In this document: positions 8,635-18,196 of the stretch, piece after piece
Layout: the number at the start of each line of letters is the position of its first letter
How positions within the stretch are numbered: the stretch's first letter is position 1
Source: a bacterium
Lineage (GTDB): Bacteria; Verrucomicrobiota; Verrucomicrobiia; Limisphaerales; J093
Assembly (NCBI GenBank): GCA_021780105.1
Contig: JAJXZJ010000020.1
Coordinates: 1 to 44,352 of the forward strand
Length of the DNA stretch: 44,352 nt
Reading direction: 5' to 3'
Translations under genes and position numbers: made by a program
The notes under the pieces: model-generated
Seen by the model: the letters and a program-made list of their open reading frames with translations, nothing else
What the model was told of the DNA's origin: nothing
Database searches by the model: none

Positions 8635-8654
8635 TGATACAGTGATACAGTGAT
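8635..8654. promoter_or_regulatory. 8-bp tandem direct repeat just upstream of vapB
   Basis: TGATACAG occurs twice in tandem (8635-8642, 8643-8650) followed by TGAT, starting 5 bases from the vapB start codon. VapB proteins normally bind repeated or inverted motifs in their own promoter, so this is a candidate autoregulatory operator. The repeat is directly visible; binding is inferred. Confidence 0.35.
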
Positions 8655-8849
8655 GCGCACAAAGCAAGCCCTCCGTCGGCTTGAAACGTTTCCGCCCCAA
8701 GGTGCGCCGGCCCGAACCGGACACGCCGACGAGAACGATTCTTGTGTGCCGCGCATAATACTTGGCAGTTGGATTCAAGACAATCTTCCAAACACCCCCA
8801 TCTGCGTCGGCGAACCGACGACCGAATCTTCCTGGCCAACGAGCAGGAA

Positions 8850-9285
8850 ACGGGCGTTGTGATGACGATGTGCTTCGGCCTGGCGCACTCGAACACGGCA
8901 GGCGCGGCGCATCCAGGTGTTCAATCACTTCCACCACGGCAGCCGCATCGAATCCGGCCAGACGTTCATCGCAATACATGAGCGAGCCGTGGAGCAGCTT
9001 GAGCCGCTCCTTTTGCCGGGCCGGCAGGCGGTCGTAATGCAGGTTGTCCGCCGCCATCTCCAGCACGCGATGCGACACGTCCAAGCCGACAATCCGGCTG
9101 AACTGACGCTCTTTGAGCCGCATTCGCAACAGACGTCCCTCACCACAGCCCAGGTCAAGAACGGATTGTGCGCCACCGGCCTTCAGCACGGCGAGCACGG
9201 TGCCGAGCCGCTGCTCGTTCAGACTCAAGCCGCGCTCGACGATCGCCTCTTCCTGCGCCTGGGCCTCGGCGGTTTCTGGTCTTGT
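8850..9285 (-). pseudogene. Remnant of bacterial hen1 (3'-terminal RNA ribose 2'-O-methyltransferase)
   Basis: The minus strand encodes a piece of the Hen1 methyltransferase domain: PETAEAQAQEEAIVERGLS, SLNEQRLGTVL, the SAM motif VLDLGCGEGRLLR, IVGLDVSHRVLEMAA and the metal-site motif VVEVIEHLD. In bacteria Hen1 works with Pnkp to repair and methylate cut RNA ends. Here the N-terminal half of the protein is missing (homology starts near 9285, next to the esterase remnant). A deletion near 8907 shifts the frame, because the next conserved block, VFECARPKHIVITTP, is in another frame. The end is lost after ITTP. No pnkp gene is in the window. The frame running from here to 8656 has no recognisable content. 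Confidence 0.75.
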
Positions 9286-9349
9286 GTGCGCCGTCGCCAA
9301 CGATACGCTCGCCCTTATTGGCTCGTATGCGTCATCGGGAGAACCGCCC

Positions 9350-9800
9350 ATGAAAATGCACGTTGCCGGAGTTGCCCTGGTTTTACTGCTGTTGGCGCTC
9401 GCCAGCCGCGCGCAGGAATTGAACGTGTGCGTGGATCACCCGGACGCACAATACCGGGCCGGGCAGACGGCGACGTTCACGGTCGTGCTGGCCGGCGCAG
9501 GCGATGGGGTTGAAGGGCGATGAGCAGAAGCGCGGGCTGGACGTGTCGCGCTATTTCGACTGCATGAATTTCGCGCCGATCATCAAGTGCCCGCTGCTGG
9601 TGAGCGTGGGCATGATTGACGAAACCTGCCCGGCCTCCGGGGTTTTTGCCACGGTGAACCAGACGCAAGGTCCCCGCGAAATCGTCGTCCTGCCGTTGAG
9701 CGACCACCAGGGAAAAAACCACGCCCAGCCGCCGATGATGGATCGCATGGCGGCATGGCGTGAGGCCATTCTCAAAGGCCGGCCGTTGCCACCGCCCGGT
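9350..9800 (+). pseudogene. Acetyl-xylan-esterase-like gene with large internal deletion
   Basis: ATG 9350 begins a good signal peptide (MKMHVAGVALVLLLLALASR) and the start of a mature exported protein (ELNVCVDHPDAQYRAGQTAT), which ends at a stop at 9523. In another frame from about 9500 the sequence resumes with the C-terminal part of an AXE1-type alpha/beta hydrolase: RYFDCMNFAPIIKCPLLVSV, GMIDETCPASGVF and the catalytic His region LSDHQGKNHAQ. The middle of the protein, including the nucleophile-Ser region, is absent, so a deletion has joined the two ends out of frame. It would have acted on acetylated plant polysaccharide outside the cytoplasm. It converges with the DUF1080 gene. Confidence 0.7.
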
Positions 9801-9890
9801 GAAACCCGTTCGCGCCGGTTTGCGCGCACGGAATGGGAGCCAAGCCGTTTGTTGAGAGAGACCCGTGTCCGGCGGCGCTGCCCGGCCGAG

Positions 9891-10496
9891 CTATTTGCTC
9901 AAATCGCGATAATACAACTCCTTGGCTTCGACCTTCATGCCGGGGTTGTGTCCTTGGATTGCGAAGTGGCCGGATTTGTATTCGGCATCGTCATACGTCA
10001 TCACCGGTTTGCCATTGATCCAAAACTGGAGGTGTGTGCCCACGGCCCGGATGCGGTAACCAAACCACTCGCCGTCCTTGGTGAGCAACTCCGTTGCCTT
10101 CCCGGTCGGCTTGCCCGGCTTCCACAACCACCCGGTATAGCCGTCGCCGTGGTTGCAAATCTGGGCCTCGTAACCGCGAGGGAAGCCGTTCACATCGTCT
10201 GCGGGCGGGTTGGCGCGAAAATAGAATCCACTGTTGGGAATCGTCCCTTCTCCCGTGACCCGGAACATGCCCTTCGCTTCAAAATCGGAGCCGGTGGCGT
10301 CGGTATAGATGTGCCCCATGCCGCCGATGCCCACCAGCACACCATCCTGGACCGACCAGGCTGCCTTGCCGCGAACCGTCCAGCCGCTGAGATCCTTCCC
10401 GTTGAACAAAGAGATCCATTTCGCCTGGGCTTCGCCGCCGAGTGCGCTGAGAGCCAGCGTCAAGCACCCCAACATCGTAACGACCGTTCGCATCAT
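9891..10496 (-). CDS. Secreted 3-keto-disaccharide hydrolase (DUF1080) family protein
   Basis: A 201-residue protein with a signal peptide (residues 1-23, MMRTVVTMLGCLTLALSALG) and one DUF1080 jelly-roll domain. Hallmarks are WISLFNGKDLSGW at 27-39, NSGFYFRANPP, GYEAQICNHGDGYTGWLW and the closing HNPGMKVEAKELYYRDL. Members of PF06439 hydrolyse 3-keto-glycosides or bind related sugars, and they are abundant in Verrucomicrobiota and Planctomycetota. Either of two adjacent ATGs (10496 or 10493) could be used; no clear Shine-Dalgarno sequence is visible. The open frame continues upstream without family content, so that extension was left out. Confidence 0.88.
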   Translation of the reverse strand: MMRTVVTMLGCLTLALSALGGEAQAKWISLFNGKDLSGWTVRGKAAWSVQDGVLVGIGGMGHIYTDATGSDFEAKGMFRVTGEGTIPNSGFYFRANPPADDVNGFPRGYEAQICNHGDGYTGWLWKPGKPTGKATELLTKDGEWFGYRIRAVGTHLQFWINGKPVMTYDDAEYKSGHFAIQGHNPGMKVEAKELYYRDLSK

Positions 10497-10962
10497 AATC
10501 TTGCAGGAGTTTTCCCGGATTCTGCCCGTCGTCGGGCTTGAACACAAGCCTCGTCTCCTGAGCAGGACGCTCAAGCGTTGAACGGCGGCCGGCTTCGCAG
10601 TGCATCGCCCGTTGGCGGTCGCCTGACACGCGGCCAACGCGAGGTTGGCCAACCCCGCAAGGCATGTCACCGTCTGCGGCGTCCTGCCCATCGCCCGGGC
10701 GGCAGCGTTGCCTTCCCGGTCGGCTTGCCAGGCGCGGGTCGTCCCCATGAAAAACTCGCCGGCAGCGGCGCGACGGAGCGACATCCTTCAGTCGTGTTCG
10801 CAAATCGCGAACGATCCGCTTGGCATCACAAGATTTCACCTCGCCAGCGACCATCGGGGCACACTTTCCAGCGCACAGCCCACTTCCCGCTGGTGGCCCT
10901 GGCGCGAATATGATCGAATGGAGGTATAGACGGCCCGACCCGCACCGGGGGACTCCGGCGGC
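10497..10962. other. 466-bp region without a recognised gene
   Basis: Separates the minus-strand DUF1080 gene from the plus-strand methyltransferase and should hold both promoters. Minus-strand frames are open across part of it, but they match no family that I recognise and shift relative to each other. It may contain decayed coding sequence. Confidence 0.4.
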
Positions 10963-11742
10963 GTGCGGGTTGCATTTATGGGTCATCAAGAATCGTATTA
11001 TCGCCACAACGAGGCGTATGCCGAGTTTCTCGCCGCTTGGGACGAAGGCTTCTACGCCAAATACGCCGACACGCTCGCGCCGGGCCGGCCGGGTGCCCGC
11101 GTGCTGGATGTGGGCTGCGGTGTCGGCCAGGTTGTCCGCCGGCTGAAGGATGCTGGTTTCGACGCCTACGGTGCCGAAGTCTCCGAGCCAAACGTCGCCA
11201 AAGCGCGGGAGTTCGGCTTGAATTGCCAGACCTACGACGGCCGGCATCTGCCGTTTCCCGACCGGCATTTCGCCGGCGTGGGCGTGCTGAATGTCCTGGA
11301 ACACGTCGAGGCACCGGAGGCGTTCATCGCCGAGTTGGTCCGCGTGACCGAGCCGGGCGGCCGGGTGCTGGTATCGAGTCCGAACTTTTTCCGCGCCATC
11401 GGCTGGCGCGATTACCATCCGCACATGCGCGGTTTGGGCAACAAATGGCGGAACTGGCGTCGGGTTGCCGCCAAGCGACGCCTCATACGCACGTCACCCG
11501 ATCAAGTCCGTTTCGACCGCTTGACGCCGATCGTGAAGGAGCCGTTTACGCCGGACGACGACGCGATTGTGGCCACCAACGGCCTGGAGATCGCTTTCTT
11601 TCTCCGCCGCAGCGGCTGCACGGTGGAGCGCGTCCAATGCACCGACCGTTACGTCGCCAAGCCGGTGGATTTCCTGCTGAACCTCACGCCGCTGCGGTTG
11701 GTGATGTTCAACGCCTTCGTCGTGGCGCGGCGAAATCCGTAG
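10963..11742 (+). CDS. Class I SAM-dependent methyltransferase
   Basis: A 259-residue methyltransferase of the UbiE/Methyltransf_11 type. The SAM site is visible as VLDVGCGVGQVVRRLK (about 47-62), followed by the acidic loop GAEVSEPN, the FAGVGVLNVLEHVEAP motif and PGGRVLVSSPN. The C-terminal 100 residues (GWRDYHPHMRGLGNKWRNWR) are less conserved. The substrate is unknown; relatives often methylate small molecules, lipids or glycans. The GTG at 10963 is taken as the start, with a GGGGGA stretch upstream; ATG at 10978 is an alternative giving 254 residues. It is followed after 57 bp by the GnnA-like/lpxB group. Confidence 0.82.
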   Translation: MRVAFMGHQESYYRHNEAYAEFLAAWDEGFYAKYADTLAPGRPGARVLDVGCGVGQVVRRLKDAGFDAYGAEVSEPNVAKAREFGLNCQTYDGRHLPFPDRHFAGVGVLNVLEHVEAPEAFIAELVRVTEPGGRVLVSSPNFFRAIGWRDYHPHMRGLGNKWRNWRRVAAKRRLIRTSPDQVRFDRLTPIVKEPFTPDDDAIVATNGLEIAFFLRRSGCTVERVQCTDRYVAKPVDFLLNLTPLRLVMFNAFVVARRNP

Positions 11743-11799
11743 CCAGCGGACGCCGTTTTTCGGCTTTGGCGGGCGAACCGGCCGGAGTAAGCTCCCAGC

Positions 11800-12834
11800 A
11801 TGTCTGCTCCCATCAGGGTGGCCGTGCTGGGCACCGGATCGCTCGGCAAGGAACACGCCCGCATTTACGCCGAGCTTGCCGCCGCCGGCGCCGTCGAATT
11901 TGCCGGCGTGTTCGATGTCCACGCCGAAACCGCCTGCAAGCACGCCGAGAAACACCGCGTCCGCGCCTTCGCCTCCGTCGCCGAGGCCGCCGCCGCCAGC
12001 GACGCGCTAAGCATCGTCACACCCACGACGACGCATTTTGAACTCGCCCGCGACTTGCTGCGGCAGGACAAGCACGTCCTCGTCGAAAAGCCGATGACCA
12101 ACAACGCCGCGCAGGCCGCCGAACTGGTGCAACTGGCGCAGGCGCGCGGCTGCGTCCTGCAAGTCGGCCACGTCGAGCGGTTCAATCCGGTTTTTCAATA
12201 CCTTCAGTCGGTGGCCACGGAACCGCGCTTCATCGAGGTTCACCGGCTTTCGCCTTACCCGAACCGCAGCACGGACATCGGCGTCGTGCTCGACTTGATG
12301 ATTCATGATCTCGACGTCGTGCTGGCGTTCGTGCAGTCGGCGGTGGTCACGGTGGACGCCGTCGGCATTCCGGTGCTGAGCGCGAGCGAGGACATCGCGA
12401 ACGCGCGGCTGCGCTTCGCCAACGGCTGCGTGGCCAACCTCACGGCCAGCCGCGTCAGCCCGGAGCGGATGCGCAAAATCCGCGTCTTCAGCGGCGGCGC
12501 CACGCCCAGCTACATCTCGCTCGATTACCGGGCGCAGGAAGGCTTCATCTACCGGCTGGCCCGCGATAACGAGGCAGAAAGTTCGCTGCTGAAAAAGGTG
12601 CTCTCGGCGAAGCTCGGCGTTGGCAGGGACTCGGCCATCGTGAGCGCGTTTGCCGGCAAACGCATCGTGCGCGAACCGGTGCCGATCGCGAAGGGCGAAC
12701 CGCTCAAGCTGGAACTGCAAAGTTTCGTCGAGTGCGTGCGCGAACACCACGCGCCGGTGGTCACCGGCGAGGCCGCGAAACACGCGCTGGACGTGGCGTT
12801 CGAAATCACGCGGCAGGTGCAAACCACCCACTGA
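11800..12834 (+). CDS. Gfo/Idh/MocA oxidoreductase, probable UDP-GlcNAc 3-dehydrogenase (GnnA-like)
   Basis: A 344-residue NAD(P)-dependent oxidoreductase. The Rossmann motif is GTGSLGKEHA (11-20), the family EKP signature is at 96-98 (VLVEKPMT), and the substrate-domain blocks LQVGHVERFNPVF and VVLDLMIHDLDVVL follow. The HVERFN and DLMIHDLD blocks, and the position directly before lpxB, match GnnA-like enzymes. GnnA oxidises the 3-hydroxyl of UDP-GlcNAc so that GnnB can place an amine there, giving amide-linked lipid A. No gnnB is adjacent, so this function is a prediction. GGAG lies 12 bases before the ATG. It is 19 bp upstream of lpxB and very probably in the same operon. Confidence 0.8.
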   Translation: MSAPIRVAVLGTGSLGKEHARIYAELAAAGAVEFAGVFDVHAETACKHAEKHRVRAFASVAEAAAASDALSIVTPTTTHFELARDLLRQDKHVLVEKPMTNNAAQAAELVQLAQARGCVLQVGHVERFNPVFQYLQSVATEPRFIEVHRLSPYPNRSTDIGVVLDLMIHDLDVVLAFVQSAVVTVDAVGIPVLSASEDIANARLRFANGCVANLTASRVSPERMRKIRVFSGGATPSYISLDYRAQEGFIYRLARDNEAESSLLKKVLSAKLGVGRDSAIVSAFAGKRIVREPVPIAKGEPLKLELQSFVECVREHHAPVVTGEAAKHALDVAFEITRQVQTTH

Positions 12835-12853
12835 ACCGGCCCGGAGACCGACC

Positions 12854-14058
12854 GTGAACCCGGATTCGTTCATGCTGATTGCCGGCGAGCCGAGCGGCGA
12901 CCTCCTCGCCGCCGAGCTGGTCGCGGCGTTGCGCGAAACCCCGGCGCTCAAGGCGCGCGACTTCGCGCCGCGGTTCTTCGGCGCGGGCGGACCGCGCATG
13001 GCGGCCGCGGGCGTTGAACTGGCCGTGGACCTGACGGCACACGCCGTCGTCGGCCTGGCCGAAGTGCTCAAAAAACTTGGCGACTTCCGCGCGGTGATGC
13101 GCCAGTTGCTCGACCTCGCGTGCGCGCAGCAGCCGGACGTGATCGTGTGCGTGGATTTTTCCGGCTTCAACCGCCGCTTCGCCCACGCCCTGTGCCGGCG
13201 GCTGCGCGCCGAACGCCGGCGGTTCAACAACTGGCGGCCGCGCATCGTGCAATACGTCTCGCCCCAGGTCTGGGCCTCGCGGCCGGGCCGGGCCGACGCG
13301 ATGGCGCGCGACTTCGACCTGCTGCTGTGTCTGTTTCCCTTCGAGCAGGCGTGGTATGCGCAACGCGTGCCGCGGTTCCGCGTCGAGTTCGTCGGCCATC
13401 CGATCATTGACCGTCACGCCGTCGCGACCGCGCTGCCGACGCCTGACTCACAAGCCGACCGGCCGCTCGTGTTGCTGCTGCCCGGCAGCCGCGTAGGCGA
13501 GTTGAAGCGCCACCTGCCGGTGATGTTTGCGGCCGCGAAGCGGATCGCCGCCCGGCATCCGGCGCGTTTTCAAACTGTGCTGCCCGACGAAACCCTTGCC
13601 TCACTTGCGCGCCAGCTCGGCACGAACGGCAGCGACGTCGAAATTCAAATCGGCGGTCTGGCGCCCGCGCTGGCGGCGGCCACCGTCGCCCTTGCCTGCA
13701 CCGGCACGGTCACGCTCGAATGCGCGCTGGCGGGCACGCCCACCGTGGCGCTCTACAAAACCTCCGCGCTGACCTACCACGTCGCCCGGCGCATCGTGAC
13801 AGTGAAGTATCTGGCCATGCCGAACCTGCTCGCCGGCGAGGCGATTTTCCCGGAGTTCATCCAGGGCGCGGCGACCCCCGCCAACCTGGCCGCGGCGGTC
13901 GTTGACCTGCTGGAACAACCGGTTCGACGCGAAGCCGTGAAGGCGAAGCTGGCGCGCGTGGTGGCCTCGCTGGGCCGGCCCGGCGCGAGCGCGCGGGCGG
14001 CCACGGCGATCGCCTCGTTGCTGGACGGCCCGCCGGCAGGCGATTTGACCGCGCGCCC

Positions 14059-14062
<4 letters not shown>
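12854..14062 (+). CDS. lpxB: Lipid-A-disaccharide synthase
   Basis: A 402-residue GT19 glycosyltransferase that joins UDP-2,3-diacylglucosamine and lipid X to form the lipid A disaccharide at the inner membrane. The family blocks appear in order: MLIAGEPSGDLLAAELV, FFGAGGPRMAAAGVEL, VDFSGFNRRFAH, YVSPQVWASRPGRADAMA, VEFVGHPIID, LLLPGSRVGELKRHLP and ALACTGTVTLECALAGTPTV. I chose GTG 12854, with GGAG 7 bases before it; ATG at 12872 would remove only six residues. The stop overlaps the ATG of the histidine kinase gene as ATGA, an unusual coupling of lipid A synthesis to signalling. It shows that the organism has an LPS-type outer membrane. Confidence 0.95.
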
Positions 14063-15222
<1,160 letters not shown>

Positions 15223-15239
15223 TCCCCAGCCCCGAGGGT

Positions 15240-16142
15240 TCACCGGGGCACTGCGCCAGCGCGCGACCGGACGGCAGTGTCGCCGGGCGCCGGCCTTTGA
15301 CGGCGCGCGACCACGACGGCCGCGCCGATGATGAGCGCGCCACCCAACGCCATCGCTGGCGAGGGCCGTTCACCCAGCAGCCACCAGGCAAAGGCGATGC
15401 CATAAACCGGTTCGAGCGCCGTGGTCACGCCGACGGTGGAAATCCGCACGCCGGCGAGCGAGGCCGTGAAGCACGCGTGCGCCACGCCGGTGAACACGAC
15501 GCCCAGCACCACCAGCCACAGCCAGTCACGCGCGTCGAGTCCCGTCAACTGCCCGCCGGCCAGCGGCAGGAGAATCAGGCCCGCGACGCCGGTTTGCGCC
15601 GCCACCAGCAACAGTGGCGAGAGCACGGCGGTGAAATGCCGGTTGCACAGCGTGAGGACGGCAAACAGAAAGCCGGAAATAATGCCACAGCCGGCGGCCA
15701 GGCCGGCCTGCGAGCCGAAGCGCCAGTCCGGCACGACGAGGGCCAGCCCCACAATGACCAGTCCGCAGGCGGCCGCGTCGGCGCGTTGCACCGGCTCCCG
15801 CAGCGCCAGCCAGCCGAGCAGGGAGACAAACAAGGGATAGCTGGCAAACGTCAGCAGGCCCAGCGCCACCGTGCTGCGCTGGATCGCCGCGAAGAAAGTC
15901 CACCAGTGCGCCGCCAAAACCGCGCCGGTGAGAACCAGCATTCCGCCGTAGGCCTTGATTTGCGGCCAGGCCACGGCCCGCCGCAGACCTAGAATTGCGG
16001 ACAAAACCAGGCACGCCACCAACGACCGGACGCACGTCACCACCAGTGCCGGCGCGGTCACGACCTTGCCGATCAGGCCGGCCACGCCAAACAACAGCAC
16101 CGCCAGGTGCAGACTGAACACCGCCTGCCGGTGCGTCCTCAT
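15240..16142 (-). CDS. EamA/RhaT family (DMT superfamily) transporter
   Basis: A 300-residue inner-membrane protein with about ten hydrophobic segments arranged as two EamA repeats. Each repeat ends in the typical Glu-containing loop (LGWLALREPVQRADA, and AFAWWLLGERPSPAMALGG near the C-terminus). These drug/metabolite transporters export amino acids, nucleotides or other small metabolites; the substrate cannot be read from sequence. ATG 16142 overlaps the metallopeptidase stop as ATGA, so the two are translated together. It converges with the histidine kinase, with only 17 bp between the stops. Confidence 0.88.
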   Translation of the reverse strand: MRTHRQAVFSLHLAVLLFGVAGLIGKVVTAPALVVTCVRSLVACLVLSAILGLRRAVAWPQIKAYGGMLVLTGAVLAAHWWTFFAAIQRSTVALGLLTFASYPLFVSLLGWLALREPVQRADAAACGLVIVGLALVVPDWRFGSQAGLAAGCGIISGFLFAVLTLCNRHFTAVLSPLLLVAAQTGVAGLILLPLAGGQLTGLDARDWLWLVVLGVVFTGVAHACFTASLAGVRISTVGVTTALEPVYGIAFAWWLLGERPSPAMALGGALIIGAAVVVARRQRPAPGDTAVRSRAGAVPR

Positions 16143-17038
16143 GGCGGCGGCGGGGCCGCATGGACGCCCCACATTTTCTCGGTCATGGCGAAGCCCACCG
16201 GGTCGTATTGTCGCAACGCGGCGCGGTCGAACGGCGCGTATTCGCCGCGCCAGAAGTAGGCGCAGGAGAGTTCGGCGAAGTATTCGAGCTGGTTTTCGAG
16301 CGCATAAGCACGGTCGAGCACCATGCCATTGACGGCTTGGACGTGCGTGTAGAGGCCGGTGTGAGCGGCGTGTTCCCAGGCGGCCAGAATGTCCGGCTGT
16401 TTCTCCGGCCACCGCTCCAACTGCCACGCGTGCGCCAGTTCGTGGACGAGCACCCGCGTCGCCCACTGCTCGCTCAACTGCTGGTAGTTCCGGGCCGAGT
16501 AGATGACGAGCGCGCTGCTCCAGCGCCGGTCCAGCAGCGGCCAGAATTTCGGCGCGTCCCGTTGAAAATACTCGGCCCCGTTGTCGCGACCGCCCAGCGA
16601 CGACTCCTCGCCCAGCATGAGAAAGATCGGCAGCCGCTGGAGCACGGCGCGTGTGCGGGTCGGCAACAGGTCCAGCACGCCGGTGAGCTTGGCGCCCAGC
16701 CGCCGGGTCGTGGCGCGGGCGAGTTCCGGATGCCGGTCCACGAGGTCCTGTTCCAGATACAGCGTCCAGCCCGCGAGATTGGTCTGGACGTAACTACGCT
16801 CCGGCGCGCGGTAATTGACGACCTTGGGCGGGGCAAACGAGCGCAACGGTTCGGCGTTGGTGCCGGCGACCACGCTGGCATTGGTGGCTCCCGCGGCGGA
16901 CGCGTGGGCGGCAAGGCTGAGGATCGCCGCCCCAACCACGATTACCCGGCGAAAGCCGCCGACGCCCACGCGGTGCAGCCGGGCAAAAGGCTCCTTGCGT
17001 TGGCGTATTGTCCAAGCTGTTGCGTCTGGTGGAATCAT
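16139..17038 (-). CDS. Exported HExxH zinc metallopeptidase-like protein
   Basis: A 299-residue protein with a hydrophobic export segment at about 31-49 (RVIVVGAAILSLAAHASA) and a zinc-site motif HELAH at 199-203 (RVLVHELAHAWQLERWPEKQ). The later LENQLEYFAELSCAYFW, around Glu252-Glu256, may supply the third zinc ligand as in gluzincins. It does not match a family that I can name; similar exported proteins with a VHELAHAWQ motif look like ATLF-type peptidases. ATG 17038 gives a long N-terminal region; a GTG near residue 24-26 would give a more usual signal peptide. It is the first gene of a pair with the EamA transporter. Peptidase chemistry is inferred from the motif only. Confidence 0.65.
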   Translation of the reverse strand: MIPPDATAWTIRQRKEPFARLHRVGVGGFRRVIVVGAAILSLAAHASAAGATNASVVAGTNAEPLRSFAPPKVVNYRAPERSYVQTNLAGWTLYLEQDLVDRHPELARATTRRLGAKLTGVLDLLPTRTRAVLQRLPIFLMLGEESSLGGRDNGAEYFQRDAPKFWPLLDRRWSSALVIYSARNYQQLSEQWATRVLVHELAHAWQLERWPEKQPDILAAWEHAAHTGLYTHVQAVNGMVLDRAYALENQLEYFAELSCAYFWRGEYAPFDRAALRQYDPVGFAMTEKMWGVHAAPPPP

Positions 17039-17271
17039 GGAATCAAATCCCGCCGGCCCGCGCTCGATTTGTGATCCCGGATAGTCCGAAGCGCCGGGCG
17101 CGCGGGAACCGCGGTGCCAACCTCACCACCTTGCGCCGCGGCCGTCAATCGCCGGCCATGCGTTTGCGGCGCTTGTCGGGGAGACGCTGGTTGGTTAAAC
17201 TGCGGCCACACCCGTCGCCGCCGCGGCCGGAGCCGTGGCGAAATGTCCGCCGGACGGGCCGCCGACAACCG

Positions 17272-18042
17272 ATGAAGATCAGGACGCTAATTGTGGACGA
17301 TGAGCCGCTCGCGCGGGGGCGGTTGCGCACGCTGCTCGCGGTGGAGCCGGACATCGAAATCATCGGCGAGGCGGGCGACGGACGCGAGGCGGCGGCAGCC
17401 ATCGAGAGTGCGCGGCCGGACCTGGTGTTTCTCGACATCCAGATGCCCGAACTCGACGGCTTCGGCGTGGTGGAGACGATCCGGTCGGCCCGCACGCCGG
17501 AGATCATTTTCGTCACGGCCTTCAGCCAGCACGCGCTCCGTGCCTTCGAGGTCCACGCGCTGGACTATCTGCTGAAGCCGTTCGACCGCGAACGCTTTCA
17601 GGTTGCGCTGGGACGCGCCCGGACCCGGCTGGCGCAGGCCCGGAGCGACGAATTGAGCCAGCGGCTGACAGCGTTGCTGGCGGAGATGCGCCCGGAAGCC
17701 AGGGCTGCCGACCGCCTGGCGGTCAAAAGCGGGGGCCGCGTGCTGTTCCTGAAGCTGGCGGATATTGACTGGATCGAGGCCGCCGACAACTACGTGAACC
17801 TGCACGTCGGCGCGGAGTCGCACCTGTTGCGCGAGACGATGACCGCGCTGGAGGCGCGGCTGGACGCCAGCCAGTTCCTCCGCATCAACCGCTCCACGAT
17901 CGTGAACGTGGAACGCATCAAGGAACTGCAGCCGATGTTCCACGGCGATTACGCGGTGATCTTGCGCAACGGCAGCCGGCTTTCGCTCAGCCGCGGTTAC
18001 CGGGACAAACTGCAACAACTCCTGGGCAAGTCCAGCGGGTGA
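17272..18042 (+). CDS. LytTR-family response regulator
   Basis: A 256-residue regulator. The receiver domain (1-120) has the acidic pair DDE at 9-11, phospho-acceptor Asp55 in LVFLDIQMPELDG, the Thr in FVTAF and the Lys in YLLKPFD. A linker is followed by a LytTR DNA-binding domain (about 145-250: FLKLADIDWIEAADNYVNLH, FLRINRSTIVNVERIKEL, LRNGSRLSLSRGYRDKL). The open frame extends upstream to 17008, but receiver homology begins exactly at ATG 17272. The probable partner is the LytS-type kinase at 14059-15222. LytTR regulators commonly control envelope or extracellular functions, but no target can be named here. The 233 bp before it hold the divergent promoter. Confidence 0.93.
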   Translation: MKIRTLIVDDEPLARGRLRTLLAVEPDIEIIGEAGDGREAAAAIESARPDLVFLDIQMPELDGFGVVETIRSARTPEIIFVTAFSQHALRAFEVHALDYLLKPFDRERFQVALGRARTRLAQARSDELSQRLTALLAEMRPEARAADRLAVKSGGRVLFLKLADIDWIEAADNYVNLHVGAESHLLRETMTALEARLDASQFLRINRSTIVNVERIKELQPMFHGDYAVILRNGSRLSLSRGYRDKLQQLLGKSSG

Positions 18043-18054
18043 GGCGGCGGGGGC

Positions 18055-18144
18055 AGTGTCCTGATTTCGAGGGCAAGGCCGGGCTACAGCTCGGCCTGGC
18101 GGCGCCGCAGCGCCGCCCATTGGAACTCTGTAAATCAAGACACT
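18055..18144. repeat. 90-bp inverted-repeat element (MITE/REP-like)
   Basis: AGTGTCCTGATTT (18055-18067) and its mate AAATCAAGACACT (18132-18144) are inverted copies matching at 12 of 13 positions. Inside lie two further near-palindromes: AGGCCGGGCT/AGCTCGGCCT around 18075-18097, and GGCGGCGC/GCGCCGCC around 18098-18117. The unit is non-coding, sits between the response regulator and nfeD, and has the build of a small mobile or REP-like repeat. It could also fold as RNA and end transcription of the regulator gene. Only one copy is in the window. Confidence 0.6.
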
Positions 18145-18196
18145 ACCGCGGCGGGAATCGGCTTGCTTCAAACCGCCCGGCGACTATGCTGGAACC

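Noticed and set aside
10497..10784. N-terminal extension of the DUF1080 protein (about 96 residues)
   Set aside because: The signal peptide and domain begin at 10496; the extension has no family content and would bury the leader.
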